Assembly: GCA_004431415.1 (NCBI GenBank)
Contig: QPMI01000657.1
Span: 124,001-188,000, forward strand
Source: Cyanophora paradoxa
Taxonomy: Eukaryota; Glaucocystophyceae; Cyanophorales; Cyanophoraceae
DNA length: 64,000 nt
Direction: 5' to 3'
The notes under the pieces are model-generated. The model was not told the origin of the DNA, did not search any database, and was given only the letters and a program-made list of their open reading frames with translations. The position numbers and the translations under genes are program-made. The first letter of the stretch is position 1; each line of letters begins with the position of its first letter. Below are positions 50,400-62,700 of the stretch, piece by piece.

Positions 50400-51940
50400 C
50401 CGCCAAGTGCACCGCCGGGCGATCCTTGCGACTGTGAGAGACTACCGAGTTGCTCCATGCAAGCAGACCAGGGGCGGATCGTGGCCTGCATCAGAACGTC
50501 AGCCCGATGTTTCAGACGGAATCCGTCGAGACGTGCGAGGCCTCTGCGTGCGACAGAAGCGTACGTTGCCATCTATGCATCTCTAAGCGCTTTTCTTATG
50601 CTCCCAACGTTCACGCCTCACCTCCTTTTGGGGCGACCATGAGTCGGCTGCTAGCGCTTCGGATGTCAATATACGCGCCGTGACTGAGCGCGCTCCTGCA
50701 CGACGCTAGCTCGCTTATGTGCTCGCCGCCGCGGTCGCTACTGCAGCTGCGGGTGCAAGCAAGCAACTGAAGTAGAGGATCTGTAGAAAAGCGACGAATT
50801 TGTGCCCGGTACCCCCCCTGTATCTTGTTGGCCGGCGATCATCGGATTCCGCTATCTCGTCCGCAAGCGAGACAACAGCACGGAAATGACGGCAGTCAGG
50901 TTTTCGTTCCGTTCTGCGAGCTCGAGGCGCGGTGACGCCGCTGGATCGCCGTCCCGCATCGTTCTCGTCGGCGCCAAGCACTTGCAATCACGCTCGTTAC
51001 AACCCAGGGCGAGAAGCGCGCGAGATGGTACGAAAAGCATTGGCGTGACCTGCGCTGGATCTGCGAACCACGGCAAGCAGCTGTCTCAACTTACTTGACT
51101 CGCAAGCGCTAGCCCGTACGTATACGCGTCGACGTTGTTGCAAGCTCAAGGCGCGTGAGGGTCGACGTCCGCAGCCGTGAGCGGTGCGTATATATGTATC
51201 GTCGCAAATGATAAGCGCTGAAACCAGCGACACAGGCCTGGAGCTCGAGGCCGCGGCCGCGGCTGGTACCGGTGGAGCCCTAGCACGGAAGAGGCCTGCC
51301 CGGGCCAAGCTCGGAAGAGGTCTGTCCTGTATATTCAGAAATTCCTGAGCCCCGGCTCAGCCCACTCATGATCTCACGCCCCCGGCAGGTTTCTCCCGGC
51401 CGGCGCCCGGCCCCCAGCTTTCGAGCTTCAGCTTTCCCCTTTAATTTGGAGCCAGGCCATGAGGGAGCACGCCTTCGGCGCGGGGAAGAGAGGTGCTCTT
51501 TATTACTGCAGGTTTAACGCAACTGCTGACGCTAAGGCGCGGATCGGCAGGCACCACGTGCGCATGCACGGGGACCTGTGGGAAGTCTCGATCTGGGAGG
51601 GCTGCGAAACGCTCGAGCCGCCGCTAGCTAGCCCATGGGCACATCTTCTCTCAAGCTTAAGCGTTTGCTTCCCAGGACCCAGCTTCCCCGACTCGCACTT
51701 CGACGCGTGTAAGAAATTCGAACAGCGTAGCTATAGAGCACGCGAGCACGATCGTCAAACTCGGAAGAGCCTACTGTGCCGCAGAGATAGAATAAATCCA
51801 TGCCACCGCAAGGGGTTTGAATGCGCTTCGGACGAGCGCGGGTCCTGTGTGGGGACGAGGCGCCGGCTTCGCGGGAAGGGCGGGGCGGCGGGGGGGCGGC
51901 GGGAAGGAACGGGAAGAGGGGAAAAAGGAAGCGGGGGCGG
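50400..51940. other. Mostly intergenic; possible small gene near 51208
   Basis: A 46-codon frame at 51208-51348 (+) begins MISAETSDTGLELEAAAAAG and ends RPARAKLGRGLSCIFRNS, with gene-like composition; further + frames at 51475-51600 (ARIGRHHVRMHGDLWEVSI) could be later exons, but I could not join them in a model. 50700-51080 has weak antisense frames. The proC 3' flank ends near 51940 with a GGGG-rich stretch. Confidence 0.3.
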
Positions 51941-52843
51941 CTAGCCGAGCTTGCCGAGCTCGGCGGAGCGCTGGGAGGCGGCGAGGACGGCGTTCATGAG
52001 GCTGGCGCGGAAGCCGGCCTTCTCGAGCTCGTGGATGCCGGCGATGGTCGTCCCGCCGGGGCTCGCCACCGCGTCCTTCAGCAGGCCCGGGTGCTTCCCC
52101 GTCTCCAGCACCATCTTCGCCGCGCCGAGCACGGTTTGCGCGGCGAGCTTGAGCGCCACGTCGCGCGAGAGGCCCGCCCGCACGCCGCCGTCCGCCATCG
52201 CCTCGATCATGAGGAAGACGTACGCCGGCCCGCTGCCGCTGAGACCCGTCACCGCGTCCAGGAGCTTCTCCTTCACGCAGATGGCCGTGCCGAGGGTCCC
52301 GAACATTACGCCGACGGTCTCCTTGTCGTGGCTGGTCGCCTCCGAGCCGAGAGAGAAGGCCGCCGCGCACTCGCCGACGAGGCACGGCGTGTTGGGCATC
52401 ACGCGGACGACGCGGGAGCCCGGCGGCAGCTCGCGCTCGATCTGCGCAATCGACACGCCGGCGGCGATGGAGACGATGAGGTGCCGGGCCGGCTCGATGC
52501 ACGGGCGCAGGTCTTGGAGCACGTCGGGGATCACGTCGGGCTTGACTGCAAGGACGATGACATCCGAGTGCTTCGCCACTTCCTGATTGCCGTTCCTGAA
52601 GGTCTTAATGCCACTGTCCCGCAGCGGGGTCAGCGCTTGCTCGTAGCCGTCGCTGGCAACGATCCGGTCCGCCTGGATGATCGTGCTCTTCAGCAGGCCG
52701 CTGCGCGCGAGGGGGCGCGGCAGAGGCGCGAGGAGTCAGCGGTGGGGCACGCGCGCGGCAGCGCGCGCCGCGGGGACTGACCGAATGATGGCGGCTGCCA
52801 TCTGCCCTGCTCCAACGAAGCCATAAACGCGCGAATCTTCCAT
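51941..52843 (-). CDS. proC: Pyrroline-5-carboxylate reductase
   Basis: Two exons, 52843-52782 and 52700-51941, joined across an 81-bp GT-AG intron; 273 residues, the usual length. Catalyses NAD(P)H-dependent reduction of pyrroline-5-carboxylate to proline, the last step of proline synthesis. The N-terminus has the dinucleotide-binding loop (VYGFVGAGQMAAAII). Then DVIVLAVKPDV, IVSIAAGVSI, VVRVMPNTPCLVGE, the substrate-site LSGSGPAYVFLMIEAMADGG, and the C-terminal ASPGGTTIAGIHELEKAGFR signature. No targeting peptide is visible, so a cytosolic enzyme is likely. High confidence in both function and exon structure. Confidence 0.95.
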
Positions 52844-53070
52844 CTCGCCCGAGCTGTGTCGAATCTGCTGGCCTCGCCCGACCTTGCCTTCGCTTCTGAT
52901 GCTGCGTGCGACTCGCTTCGCTGAAGTGAACTCGAATCGCTCGCGTGTGAACCGGGCGGCCGCTGCTCGTGATCTTTGTACCCCCTCCCACTTTTTTTCG
53001 AGCGCTGCCCTTCAGCTGCAGAGCTGTGACGGCCCGGCGGTGGACTGGAAATCCATGCATATGTTCGGCG

Positions 53071-56000
53071 CTACATAATAGCGCACGCTTTGGAGCTCGA
53101 GCCGTCGCCCCGCGACTGGGCTCGAGGCTGCGGCCGCAGGGGCGCCGCGGCCGGCGCCGCGTGCGCCGCGGCGCGCGCCGCCTGGGGCGGGGCCGTGGGG
53201 GGCGCCCCGGGGCCCGTGTCGGCCGCTATCTCCAGTTCCCGGAGCCTCGCCTCGAGCTGCGAGAGGGCGGATCAATTGCAAACCGGTACCGAGGTCGCTG
53301 GGCGCGCGGGCCCGGGGAGGTCTAGGCGGCCGCACCCGGGCGTGCTCGGCGTCGAGCTTGGCCGCCTCCCTCTTCGCCGCCGCCTCCGACGCCGCCGCCT
53401 CCGCCTTTGCTGCCGGCGCTGCCGCCGGCTTCGGGTCTGGATCCGTCGCGGCCGAGTGCACTTGCGAGTGGTCCGCCCGGGGGGCCGGCGCCGGTTTCGC
53501 GGCCGCGGGGGGGCCCGCGGAAGCCAAGAGGGAGTCCAGGACCTGAGCCGGGGCCGGGTGAGAGGCGGCCTCGGGAAGGGAGGCGGGGGCCGCAGGCCGG
53601 AGGCCTGGGGCGGGGCGGACCGGGGCGAGCGCCGCGTCCGAGGCGCCGGCGGCGAGGAGGGGGAAGCCGCGGGTGCGGGCCAGCGAGTACTCCAGGGCAA
53701 ACGGGACCTGGACGCCGGGCGCTCAGCCGTGCAAATCTGAGGCTTCGATCCGTATGCTGGCGAGCCCCGCGGGGGGTACCTGGATGTCGGAGAGGACGAG
53801 GGGGCGGACGGGTACAGGGCGCGTGGCGGCCGCCTGTGGGGCCCGGCCCGGGCGTATCGAACCCCGGACCCGCTCCGCCGGGGGCGCCTCTGGGGCCCCG
53901 CGCGGACCTTGAGGCGGGCGGCGAGGGCGGGGGAGGCGGCGGAGGAGGGGCCGAGGAGGGGCACGAGGGCCGAGCAGGCCGCCAGCGCCCGCGAGGCCTC
54001 GGCGTCCGGCGCGCCGTCCTGCCCAGGCAGGCTTCGGCTCGGGCGCGGCCGGGGAGGGGGAGGGGGGTACGCTGGAACGCACCGAGCAGTCGAGGAAGCA
54101 GCGGACGCCGCGGAGGGCCATCGCGTCGAGCACGGGCGCCGCCCGCGGCGCGTCCTGGGTACATGTTCGAGCTGTAGGTTAGGAGGGGGAGGGGGGGAAG
54201 CTGCGGGCGGGGCGGGGGCGGACCTCGGGGAGGCACCAGACGAGGCAGAAGGGGCCGCCGGCGGGCTCGCAGCGGGCCCCGGGGCGGGCCAGCAGCGCGC
54301 GGGCGACCGCCTCGGGCCCCGCCTCTGCCGCGCCCCGTCGGCCCCGAGGGGGGGCGGAGAAGGAGGGAGAGGGGGGAGCACCGGCGGCCTCGTCGCTGGC
54401 GCCGGCGGCGGCGAGGGCGGCGCGGAGGCCCGCGAGGAAGGCGGGGTACCCCGCCTCAAAGAGCTCGTCCCTGCGGGGGCGTGAGCCCCGAGGGCTCGGA
54501 GAAAGGAGGGGGGAGGGGATGGGCACGCGCGTGGTGAAGTCGGAGAAGGCGAGGCCGGAGAGGAGGCCCTAAGAAGAGCATGAGAGAAGAGCGGAGGTGC
54601 GGCGCGCCGCTGAGCGGGGCGGGGCGGACGGCGGCGCGGGGGTCGAGCTCGGAGCGGAGGCGCCAGACGGGGGCGACGGCCTTGCCCAGGTCCCGCGCCC
54701 GCGAGAGCTCCAGCATGCTGCGCGCCTGCTCGGGGCGGGGCGGGGCGGGGCGGGGCGGGGCGGGGCGGGGAGGAGGGAGGGGCCCTGGGGGCGCGCTCAC
54801 CACCAGTCGGAGGCCACGGAGTGCTGCCGGCGACGGCGACGGGGCGGCGTGAGGGGAGAAGAAGGGCGGGAGGGGAGGCGGGGCGGGGGTACCGGGGAGG
54901 CGATGAAGACGACCGCCTTGGCGGTGCGCAGGCCCCGCCCGATCTCCTCCCGCCACTGCCCGCACCGCCCCCGCCGCGCCCGGCCGGGTCAAGTCAGACG
55001 AGTCAGGGGTGCGGGGGGCGGGGGCGGGGAGGGGAGGGGAGGGGGGCGCCTCGGTGCCGGCCTGGATGCCCGTCGCCTTCATCTCGTCCATCTGCACGCG
55101 CCCCAGGCGCTGAGGGCGGGGCCGGCCCCGCCCCGCCCCGCTCCCGCGCTAGGATATCGATCCGGCGCGGCGCGCACCCAGCACTGCGTGGCGACGCGCG
55201 CGCGGGGGGCATCAGGCGGGGACATCGTCCAAGGGGCTCGCACCGAAAGCGCGGGGCGGACGGACCATGATGCCGTCGGCCTGGAGGCGGTCGCGCAGGC
55301 GCACCGCAAAGCGCGCCACCTCGGCGGGGTGGTGCCCGTAGCTGCGCATGCCGGGGCGTGAGCCCCGGAGGGGGCGGCAGAGGGGGGGAAGCGCGCCTGA
55401 TGAAGACCTGGCGGGAGGCGGCGAGCTGCTTGAGGGCGCGGCGGAGGGCCCCGTCCCGCGTCGCGTCCAGCGCCCGCGACGTCAGCTCCGCCCCTGAAGG
55501 ACGAAGGGAGTGAGCGAGCCGGGGCGGGGCGCGCCGGTCGGAGGGCGAAGGAGGGAGTGGGAGGGGCGCGCCGCGCTCGAAGAGGGCCCCGCAGACGTCG
55601 AGCATCGCCGGCCCCGCCCCGATCGCCAGCTCCAGCGCCGTCCGCCCCTCCCCGTCCGCCCCGCTGAGCCCGCCCGCGCCTCAGCGAGAGGGCGGTCGGG
55701 CCGGCGAGGGGCGGGCGGCCGGGCGCGCTCGACGGAGGGGAGGGAACGGGCGAGGCGGAGGGCGGTGACGCGGAGGCCGAGGCGGCAGGCCTCGCGGAGG
55801 GCCTCGGGGGGGTCGGGCCCCGGCCCCGCGGGGCCGCCCCCCGGGACCGCGCCCTCGAGGCGGCCCTCGAGGGCGGCGAGGCGCATGGCGCCCCGCCAGA
55901 GGCGCGCCGCCTCCTCCTTGCTCGAGAGGATGCCCCCGACCTGCGCCGGCCCCGCCTCAGCCGTCGCCCTACAAACCATCCGGGCCACCCTCGCCTTGGG

Positions 56001-59000
56001 GTGGTCGAGGAGGAAGTCGCGGGCGCGGAGGCGGCCCTCGCAGCAGAGCATCAGGTCCATCGCCAGCCTGCCGCCCCAGCGTCAGCGCGCCCCGCGGGGC
56101 GGGGGAACGGGGAGGGCGAGGGGCGGGGGTGCGGGCTCGCCCGGCGAGGCTCTCTTCGCCCTCGACAGCGGAGCTGAAGGCCGCCATGAAGAAGCTGAGG
56201 CCGGCCGGGCGGGGGCGGGCGGGTGAGGAACGGGGCGGAGCGGGGCTAAGACCCGTGGATCCGGGGCCCCGCGCACCCGGCGGCGGCCCCGACGAGCAGC
56301 TCGGGGTCCTGCCGGGCCGCCGCCGCGTCAGCGCCGGCGCCGGCGCCGCGCGGAGCGGGGCAGAGGGGGCGGGGCGGGCCTGCTCCTTGTCGAAGAAGGG
56401 GTTGGGCCCCGCGACGCGCTCCACCCGCGGGCGCTCCGCTCCGGGCGCGCTCAGCCGCTCCCCCTCCCTCTTCAGCAGTACCCTGCCGCTTGGATTAAGA
56501 GGGGGAAGCACGAGGCGGGGCGGGGCGGGGCGGAGCGGGCGGGGCGGGGCACCCGAGGGCGGGCCCGCGGGCGAGGGCGACGGGGGGCAGCGGGGGGAAG
56601 TCGCGGCCGAAGGGGGACTCGCCCACGCAGTCGGACGAGGCCCCGCGTCCAGCAGCGCCTTCCGCCCGCGCGCCCGTCAGCGGCGCCGCTAGGCTTTTGA
56701 GAGGGCGGCGGGGCGGCGCCGGCACCTCGACGACGGCGGCGTCTTCGCGGCTCTTGCGCGCGGCGGCGGCGAGCGGGCGCGCCGTCCGGGGGCCGGCGTT
56801 GGGGTCGGCGCCCTCGCGAGGAGCAGCTTGACGGCGGGCAGCGCCGCCTTGGGCGCCAGCCCCGCCGCCACCGCCAGCGCCGTCCCTGCGAACGAAGTGA
56901 GGGGGGGGCGGGCGGGCGCGGGGTACGCCGCCGCGGGCCTTGTCGGGACAGGCGGCGTTGGGGTCGGCGCCGCGGTCGAGGAGGGCGGCGAGGAAGCCGG
57001 GGTCGCAGCCGGGGGCCGCCTCGAGAGCCGCGTGGAGGAACGTTCGCCCGGCGTTGTCCGCCACGTTGAGGTCGGCGCCGCCGGCGAGGAGCGCGTTGAC
57101 GGCGGCGAGGACGGCCCGCGCCGCGCCTCCTCCGCGTCGCCGACCTGGCGGTCGCTGAGGCCACTGAGCGCGCGGGCCTGCCCCTCCAGCGCCTCGGCGC
57201 AGCGGTGGAGGGGCGCCGCCCCGCGCAGGTCCCGCGCGTTCGCGTCGGCCCCGCGCTCCAGCAGCAGCCGCGCCGCCGCCAGGTCCAGCGCCCCGGCCGC
57301 CGCGTGCAGCGCCGTCGCCCCGTCCTCCGCCGGCGCCGACGGGTCCGCCCCGCCATCCAGCAGCGCCCTGCCACGCGGCGCGGTGAGGCGGCGCGGGCAG
57401 AGGCCGCAGACAAGGCCCGGGGCAGAGGGGCACCGGAGGGCGTCGATGGAGGCGGAGGCGGCGGCGACGTGGAGCGGGGCGCGGCCGTCCCTGTCCAGCG
57501 CCCCCAGGTCGCTCCCCGCCTCCACCAGCGCCCTGCAGGAGGATCGGAGTCGGTCCCCGCGTCGGAGGGCGGGAAGGGAAGCGGCGCCGGGCAGCACCGG
57601 ATGACGCCGATGTGCGGTTGCGCCTGCGGCCCGGCCGGCGTCAGCGACGGAGAGATAGGGGCGGGGGGGGGCTGGCGGGGACCGTGGAGCAGGCGGCGTG
57701 CAGCGGGGTGCGGAGTGTGCGGTCCCGCACGGGGCGCGAGGGGTCGAGCAGGGCGGGGTCCCCGACCCCGGCCCCCAGCTCCAGCAGCGTCCTGTGGGGG
57801 CGCCCGTCAGAGGGGGAGCTCGGCTCCCGTGCGGCTCGGGGCCGGCGAGCGCGCGCGCGCACTGGACGGCCTCGAGGCGGCGGTCGGGGCGGCCGGGGCC
57901 GGGCGCGGGGGCGGGGCGCCGGCGGCGCGGAGGAGCGCCTCGTCGCGGCCGGCCTCGAAGGCCTCGGGTCGAGCTCGCGGAGGGCCCGCAGCGCCTCCGC
58001 GTGGCACCCGGCGGCCGCCGCCTGCAGCGGCGACGCCGGCGCCTCCTCGAACGGATCCTTCCGGTCCCACCGAGACACCCGCCCCCCTTCGCCTGCCCGG
58101 CCCGTAAGAGGCGGGCGGAGGAGCGGGCCGAGGCCGATGAGGCGCACGGGGGCGGGGCGGGGCGGCGAGGGGACGCCGCGGGCTGCGAGGTAGCGCAGGC
58201 AGCCGGCGCTGCCGCCGCCGGCCGCCCAGAGCGCCGCCTCGGGGCCCCCCGGGTCGGCCCCCAGCTCCTCCACGAGGTACCTGAGCCCTGCAGTCAGCGG
58301 CGCCCCCGCCGCCCTCGCGAGTCTCAGCCTTCGTCGCGGGGCGCACCGGAGGGTGTCGAGCTGGCCGAGGGCGGCGCAGACGCGGGCGAGGTCCTTCGTG
58401 TCGGGCGCCGGCCCCTCCAGCGACGCCAGGAGCCTGCCCGCCCCAGGATCAGAACGCTGAAGGGCGGGCAAGGGCGGGGCGCGCCTGCAGGCGTTGAGGC
58501 GGCCGTGGACGGCGGCGGCGCGGAAGGCCGCCGGGTCCCTCGCCCCGGCCTCCGCCAGCAGCCTGCGCCGGGGTCAAGGGGCCGAAGCAGGGCGCGGAGG
58601 GGCGGGGCGGGGAGCGCCTGAGGGCGTCCGTGTGGCCGCGCCAGGCGGCGGCGCTGAGGGGCGTCTTCTGCCCGTGCGCCGCGAGGACCGCCTCCAGCGC
58701 GTCGGACGACGCCAGCGGGCTGCCCGCGCAGGAGCAGCGGGTCGGAGAATATCAATCAGCCGTCGGCGTCGGGCACGGGAGGGGGGAGGGGAGGGGACGC
58801 GGAGGGAGGGGAGGGGACGCCGCCGCAGCGCACCCGATCTCGTCGAGGAAGCAGGTGGGGGCCGAGAGGATGGCGCGCTCGGCGTCGCTGGGCGGTCCTC
58901 GGCCGCGCCGGCCGGACGTCGGGACCGAGTGCTGCCAGCGCGCCGCCCCGCGCTCCTCGAGCAAGTACCTGCGATCGAATCTGAGCCACAGGCGACGAGG

Positions 59001-59605
59001 CTTTGTCGGGCCGCGCACTTGAGGACGGGGAGCGAGCCGCCGAGCGCCGCGTAGTAGAGCACGTGGGGGTGTTCCCTGGGCCCTGTCGGCGCCGCCGCCG
59101 CGGCCCCGGGGCGGGCCGGCGCCTCCTTCTCCGGGCGCTCGTCCAGGAGCGCGAGGAGCCGCTGCACCGTCTCCAGGCGCCCGCCCTCGGCCGCCGCGCA
59201 CGCCGCCCGCTGCAGAAGGTGCGCCTGGAGCCCGGCCGCCGGCGTGGCCTCCACCACGTGCCTGCGGCGCCCCGGCGCCCCGGCGCCCTCAGCGCTCGCG
59301 CCGCTCCGCCGAGGCGCGGCGAGCGCACTCGACGAGCTGCAGGCTGCAGAAGCGCGCGGCCGCCGGCAGCAGATCCGCATCCTTCGCGCCGGCACCGTCC
59401 GCCAGGAGTCGCCTGCGGGAATCGAATTCTCGGCGGGTCAGCGCGCGCAAGGCAGAAGCTGCGTGCTGCAGCTGTGCAAAGGGCCTCACTTCACTTCCTC
59501 TTCGTCACCTCGCAGCGCGGCCTGAATGATGGGCGGCGTGCTCGGCGGCGCGTCCGGCATGTCGTCGTCGGCCGTCGCGGGCCGCGCCCGGCGTCGATCC
59601 TCCAT
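53071..59605 (-). CDS. Ankyrin-repeat protein with TIR domain and coiled-coil tail
   Basis: ATG at 59605 (MEDRRRARPATADDD). Many short exons from 59600 to about 55500 encode ankyrin repeats (for example DGRAPLHVAAASASIDALR, EDGATALHAAAGALDLAAARL, DANARDLRGAAPLHRC, NAGRTFLHAALEAA). From about 55345 to 54500 the exons join into a TIR domain: MRSYGHHPAEVARFAVRLRD, RLQADGIMV, MDEMKATGIQAGTE, WREEIGRGLRTAKAVVFIAS, HSVASDWC joined to MLELSRARDLGKAVAPVW. The WCxxEL motif keeps the glutamate that is catalytic in NAD-cleaving TIRs. Later exons (GYPAFLAGLRAAL, ALAACSALVPLLG, EAAAKREAAKLDAEHA, LEARLRELE) end at TAG 53071-53073. Several introns are GC-AG. Exact exon count not resolved. Confidence 0.7.
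54733..54776. repeat. (GGGGC)n tract inside a TIR-domain intron
   Basis: Eight GGGGC units on +, i.e. GCCCC on the gene's sense strand, between the exon ending SDWC (TG|C split codon) and the exon starting MLELSRAR. Confidence 0.8.
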
Positions 59606-59729
59606 CCTGGAGGTCTCTGACGGTCTCCCGCGCGCCCCGCCGCCGGGCCGCCGTGTCGGATAGCCGCGTACACAAGTGCAGGCTGCCCCTCCGATCAAAC
59701 GCTCGGGGGTACCCGAGATCGGCTTATCT
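59606..59729. promoter_or_regulatory. Bidirectional promoter between two ankyrin genes
   Basis: Only 124 bp separate the ATG of the ankyrin-TIR gene (-) from the ATG of the next ankyrin gene (+). Start signals for both must lie here or inside the 5' ends. A GTACCCGAGATCGGCTTATCT stretch precedes the + start. Confidence 0.5.
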
Positions 59730-62700
59730 ATGGCGGCAGCCGCGCCGGGCCAGGGCGCCGACGTCGACGGCGACGACGACGCATACGATCATGAGGAGCC
59801 TCAGGAGGAGGAGGAGCCGCTGAGCCCGAGGCGCTCCCTCGTGCGGGCGGCGGCGGGGGACGATGTGGCGCGGCTCGGGTGCGCGCGCGCGCTGCCTCCA
59901 GCGCCAGCCGCGCCTAACTCTGCGAGTGCAACCGCAGGGAGCTCCTGGCAGGCAAGAGCTCAGACGCCGCATCGCTGTCGGCGGCCGGATACGCGGCCGC
60001 GGAGGCCGGAGCCCTGGCCGCTCTCAGGTGCGCCCCCAGTGGCGCTCCGCGCACGTAGCCGGCACGCACGTGCGGTGCAAACGCACATGCACAGCTGCAA
60101 TCTCGCCCCCGCGCGCTCGGGCTCGGCTTCTTTAGCGCCCAGTACTAGTCCAATTGCAATCCGCCCGCCGCCTGATCATGAGTCGCCGCCCGCGGCAGGG
60201 CCCTGGCCGCCGCGGGACTGGACCTTACCGCGCCGGTCTCGCGGCTGCCGGAGCCGGACCCTTGGACGCGCGCCCTCCGGCAGGAGCCCCCCGCCCCGCC
60301 GATCCGCCTCGCCGCGGGGCGCGGCCACGCCGCCGCCGTGCGCGAGCTCGTGGAGCTCGGCGCCCGCCTGGACGGGTACACGGATCCTTCGGGTCGCCCT
60401 GAGCCCTCCCCCCTCCACGCCGCCGCCGCGGGGGGGTACGCCGACCTCGTGAGGCTGCTCCTTGACCTCGGCGCCGACATCGAGGTACCCCCGCCCCCTT
60501 CACCCCCCGGCCCACAGGTCCTGAGCCGGGCGCAGGCGAAGGACGAGTGGAGCCGCAGCCCGCTGCTGGTGGCGGCGGGGGGCGGCCACCGGGATCTGAA
60601 CGCGGCGCCGGCCTGCCACCCCGACGCCTTCCTGACCCTGGCCGAGCGCGGCGCCGACCTGAGGGCGACAGACTACGCTGGGCAGGGGGTGCTCCGGTGC
60701 CCCGCCATCCTCTCCCACGAGCGCATCATCCGGTGCGCGCGGAGGGGGGTATGCCTTCAGGGGAGCCCGACGGATTTCGGGGGTACAGGTTCCTGGAGTC
60801 GAAAGGCCTGCCGGCCGCCCGGAGCGCGGCCAAGGGGCCCTGGGGCAAGGACTCCCCGCCGCTCGTGCGGGCCGCCGAGAGGGGGGATACCGCCTCCGTC
60901 GAGTGCGTACCCCCTCCCCCCTCCCCCTACCCCCCCGCCCTTGCCTCACGTCCCGCGAGGTTCCTGCTGGGGGCCGGGGCGAGCGCGGACGCGAGCGACC
61001 GGGGCGAGTGCCGGACGGCGCTCTTTGCCGCGGCGGCGGGGGCGCACGCCGGCGCGGCGCGGCTGCTGGCGGAGGCCGGGGCGAGGCTCGACGCCCCCTC
61101 CCGCGCCCTCGTGCCGCCGGCGAGGGCCGAGCCGTATCTCTGGGAGGCGGTGCTGGACGCGGAGGAGGGGGACCCGGCGGACCCGCGCGCCCCCTTCCGG
61201 GCCTCCCCCGACCACGAGGAGCCCAGGGAGGCGAGCGTTCCCCCGCGCCCCTCCGAAGCAGCAGCCTCACGCCGGCCTCGGATGGGCGCTCCTGACGCGC
61301 GGGCGGCAGGTGGCGGCGCGGGCGGTGGAGGCGGCGGCGGGGGCGGGCAGCGTCGAGATCGTCGGCCTCCTCCTCGACCGGGTGCGGCGCGGCCCGGCGC
61401 CCCCGCCGCACTCGAAGAGCCGAAGGCAGAGGCAGAGGCTGAGGCGCCCTCGGACTCGCCTTCTTCGCTCGCAGGGGTGCGACGCGGCGGACCTGAAGGC
61501 GCGCCGCCCGATACCGGCCCCCTCCCCCGCCCCGATCTCGGGCCGGCCCCGGCCGCTGACCGCCTCGCTGCAGGGCCGCCTCGCGCAGTTCTCGGCGCTG
61601 CAGTTCGCGGCGATGGGCGGGCACGCCCCCGTCGTCCGCCTCCTCCTCGGGCGCTGCCCGTCCCCGCCCGAGGCGCGCCGCGGGCCCTACGCGAGCCCCC
61701 TCGAGATCGCGGCGGCCGGCGGGCACGCCGAGGCCCTCGCGCTGCTCCTCGAGCGCTGCGCCGCGCCGCCGGCCGGCCTGCTCGACGTCTGCCTCGCCCT
61801 CGCCGCCCGCGCCGGCTCCCCCGACTGCGCCCGGTGCGCCGCGCTGCCGGCCTCCGATCGCGACCCGGTGCCTTCCCTTCCCTTCTCTGACGCGCAGCCG
61901 TCGCCGTCGCTGGCGCAGGCTGCTGCTGGAGCGGGGGGCGCGCCCCTCGGCCCGCATCGTCGACGCCGCCGACAGGGGCAAGGAGCGCGGCGTCGGCGGC
62001 CCTGCCACGGCCCTCCTGATCACGGTCCGGTCCCCTCGTCTGCTCCAAGCTTAAATTAAACGTAGAGCCTGATTCGGGGCAGACGCCGCTGCTGGCGGCG
62101 TGCGCGCGGGGCCACTACGAGTGCGCGGCGCTGCTGCTCGAGCGGGGCGCGGACGCGCGGGAGGCGGCGGCGCGGCGGGAGGGCCCCGGCGGCCTCGCCC
62201 CGCTCCCCGCCGCCCTGGAGGGCCTGGGGCTGGCCGAGGACGGGCGGGAGGAGGCGGGGCGCTCGGCCCTGGAGCTCGCGGCGGCCGCCGGCTCCGCGCG
62301 GCTCGTGCGGCTCCTCGCAAGGCACGGCGCCCCCGCCGAGCGCCCCGCGCCCCGGAGCCCGAGCCCGACCCCGCGAAGCCAAAGCCGAAGAGGCAGGCGC
62401 CGCCGCCGCCGCGGTGCGCGCACAGCTCGGCGCTGGGGCTCGCCGTCGCGCGCGGCCACGCGGCGGCGGCGCGGGCGCTGCTCGCCCTGGGGGCCGACCC
62501 CGCGAACCCCCTCGCCCTCGCCTGGCGCGACCCGAGCCGCGGCTTCTACGGGCCGGGGCCCGTCAAGGGCCGCTCGGCCCTGCAGGCCGCCGTGCAGCGG
62601 CGGGACCTGCCGCTCCTCGTGGCGCTGCTCGAGCGGCTCGGGCCGGACGGCGGCGAGGCGAAGCGGGCCGCCGTGTGCCTCACGGGGGACGACGGGCAGA

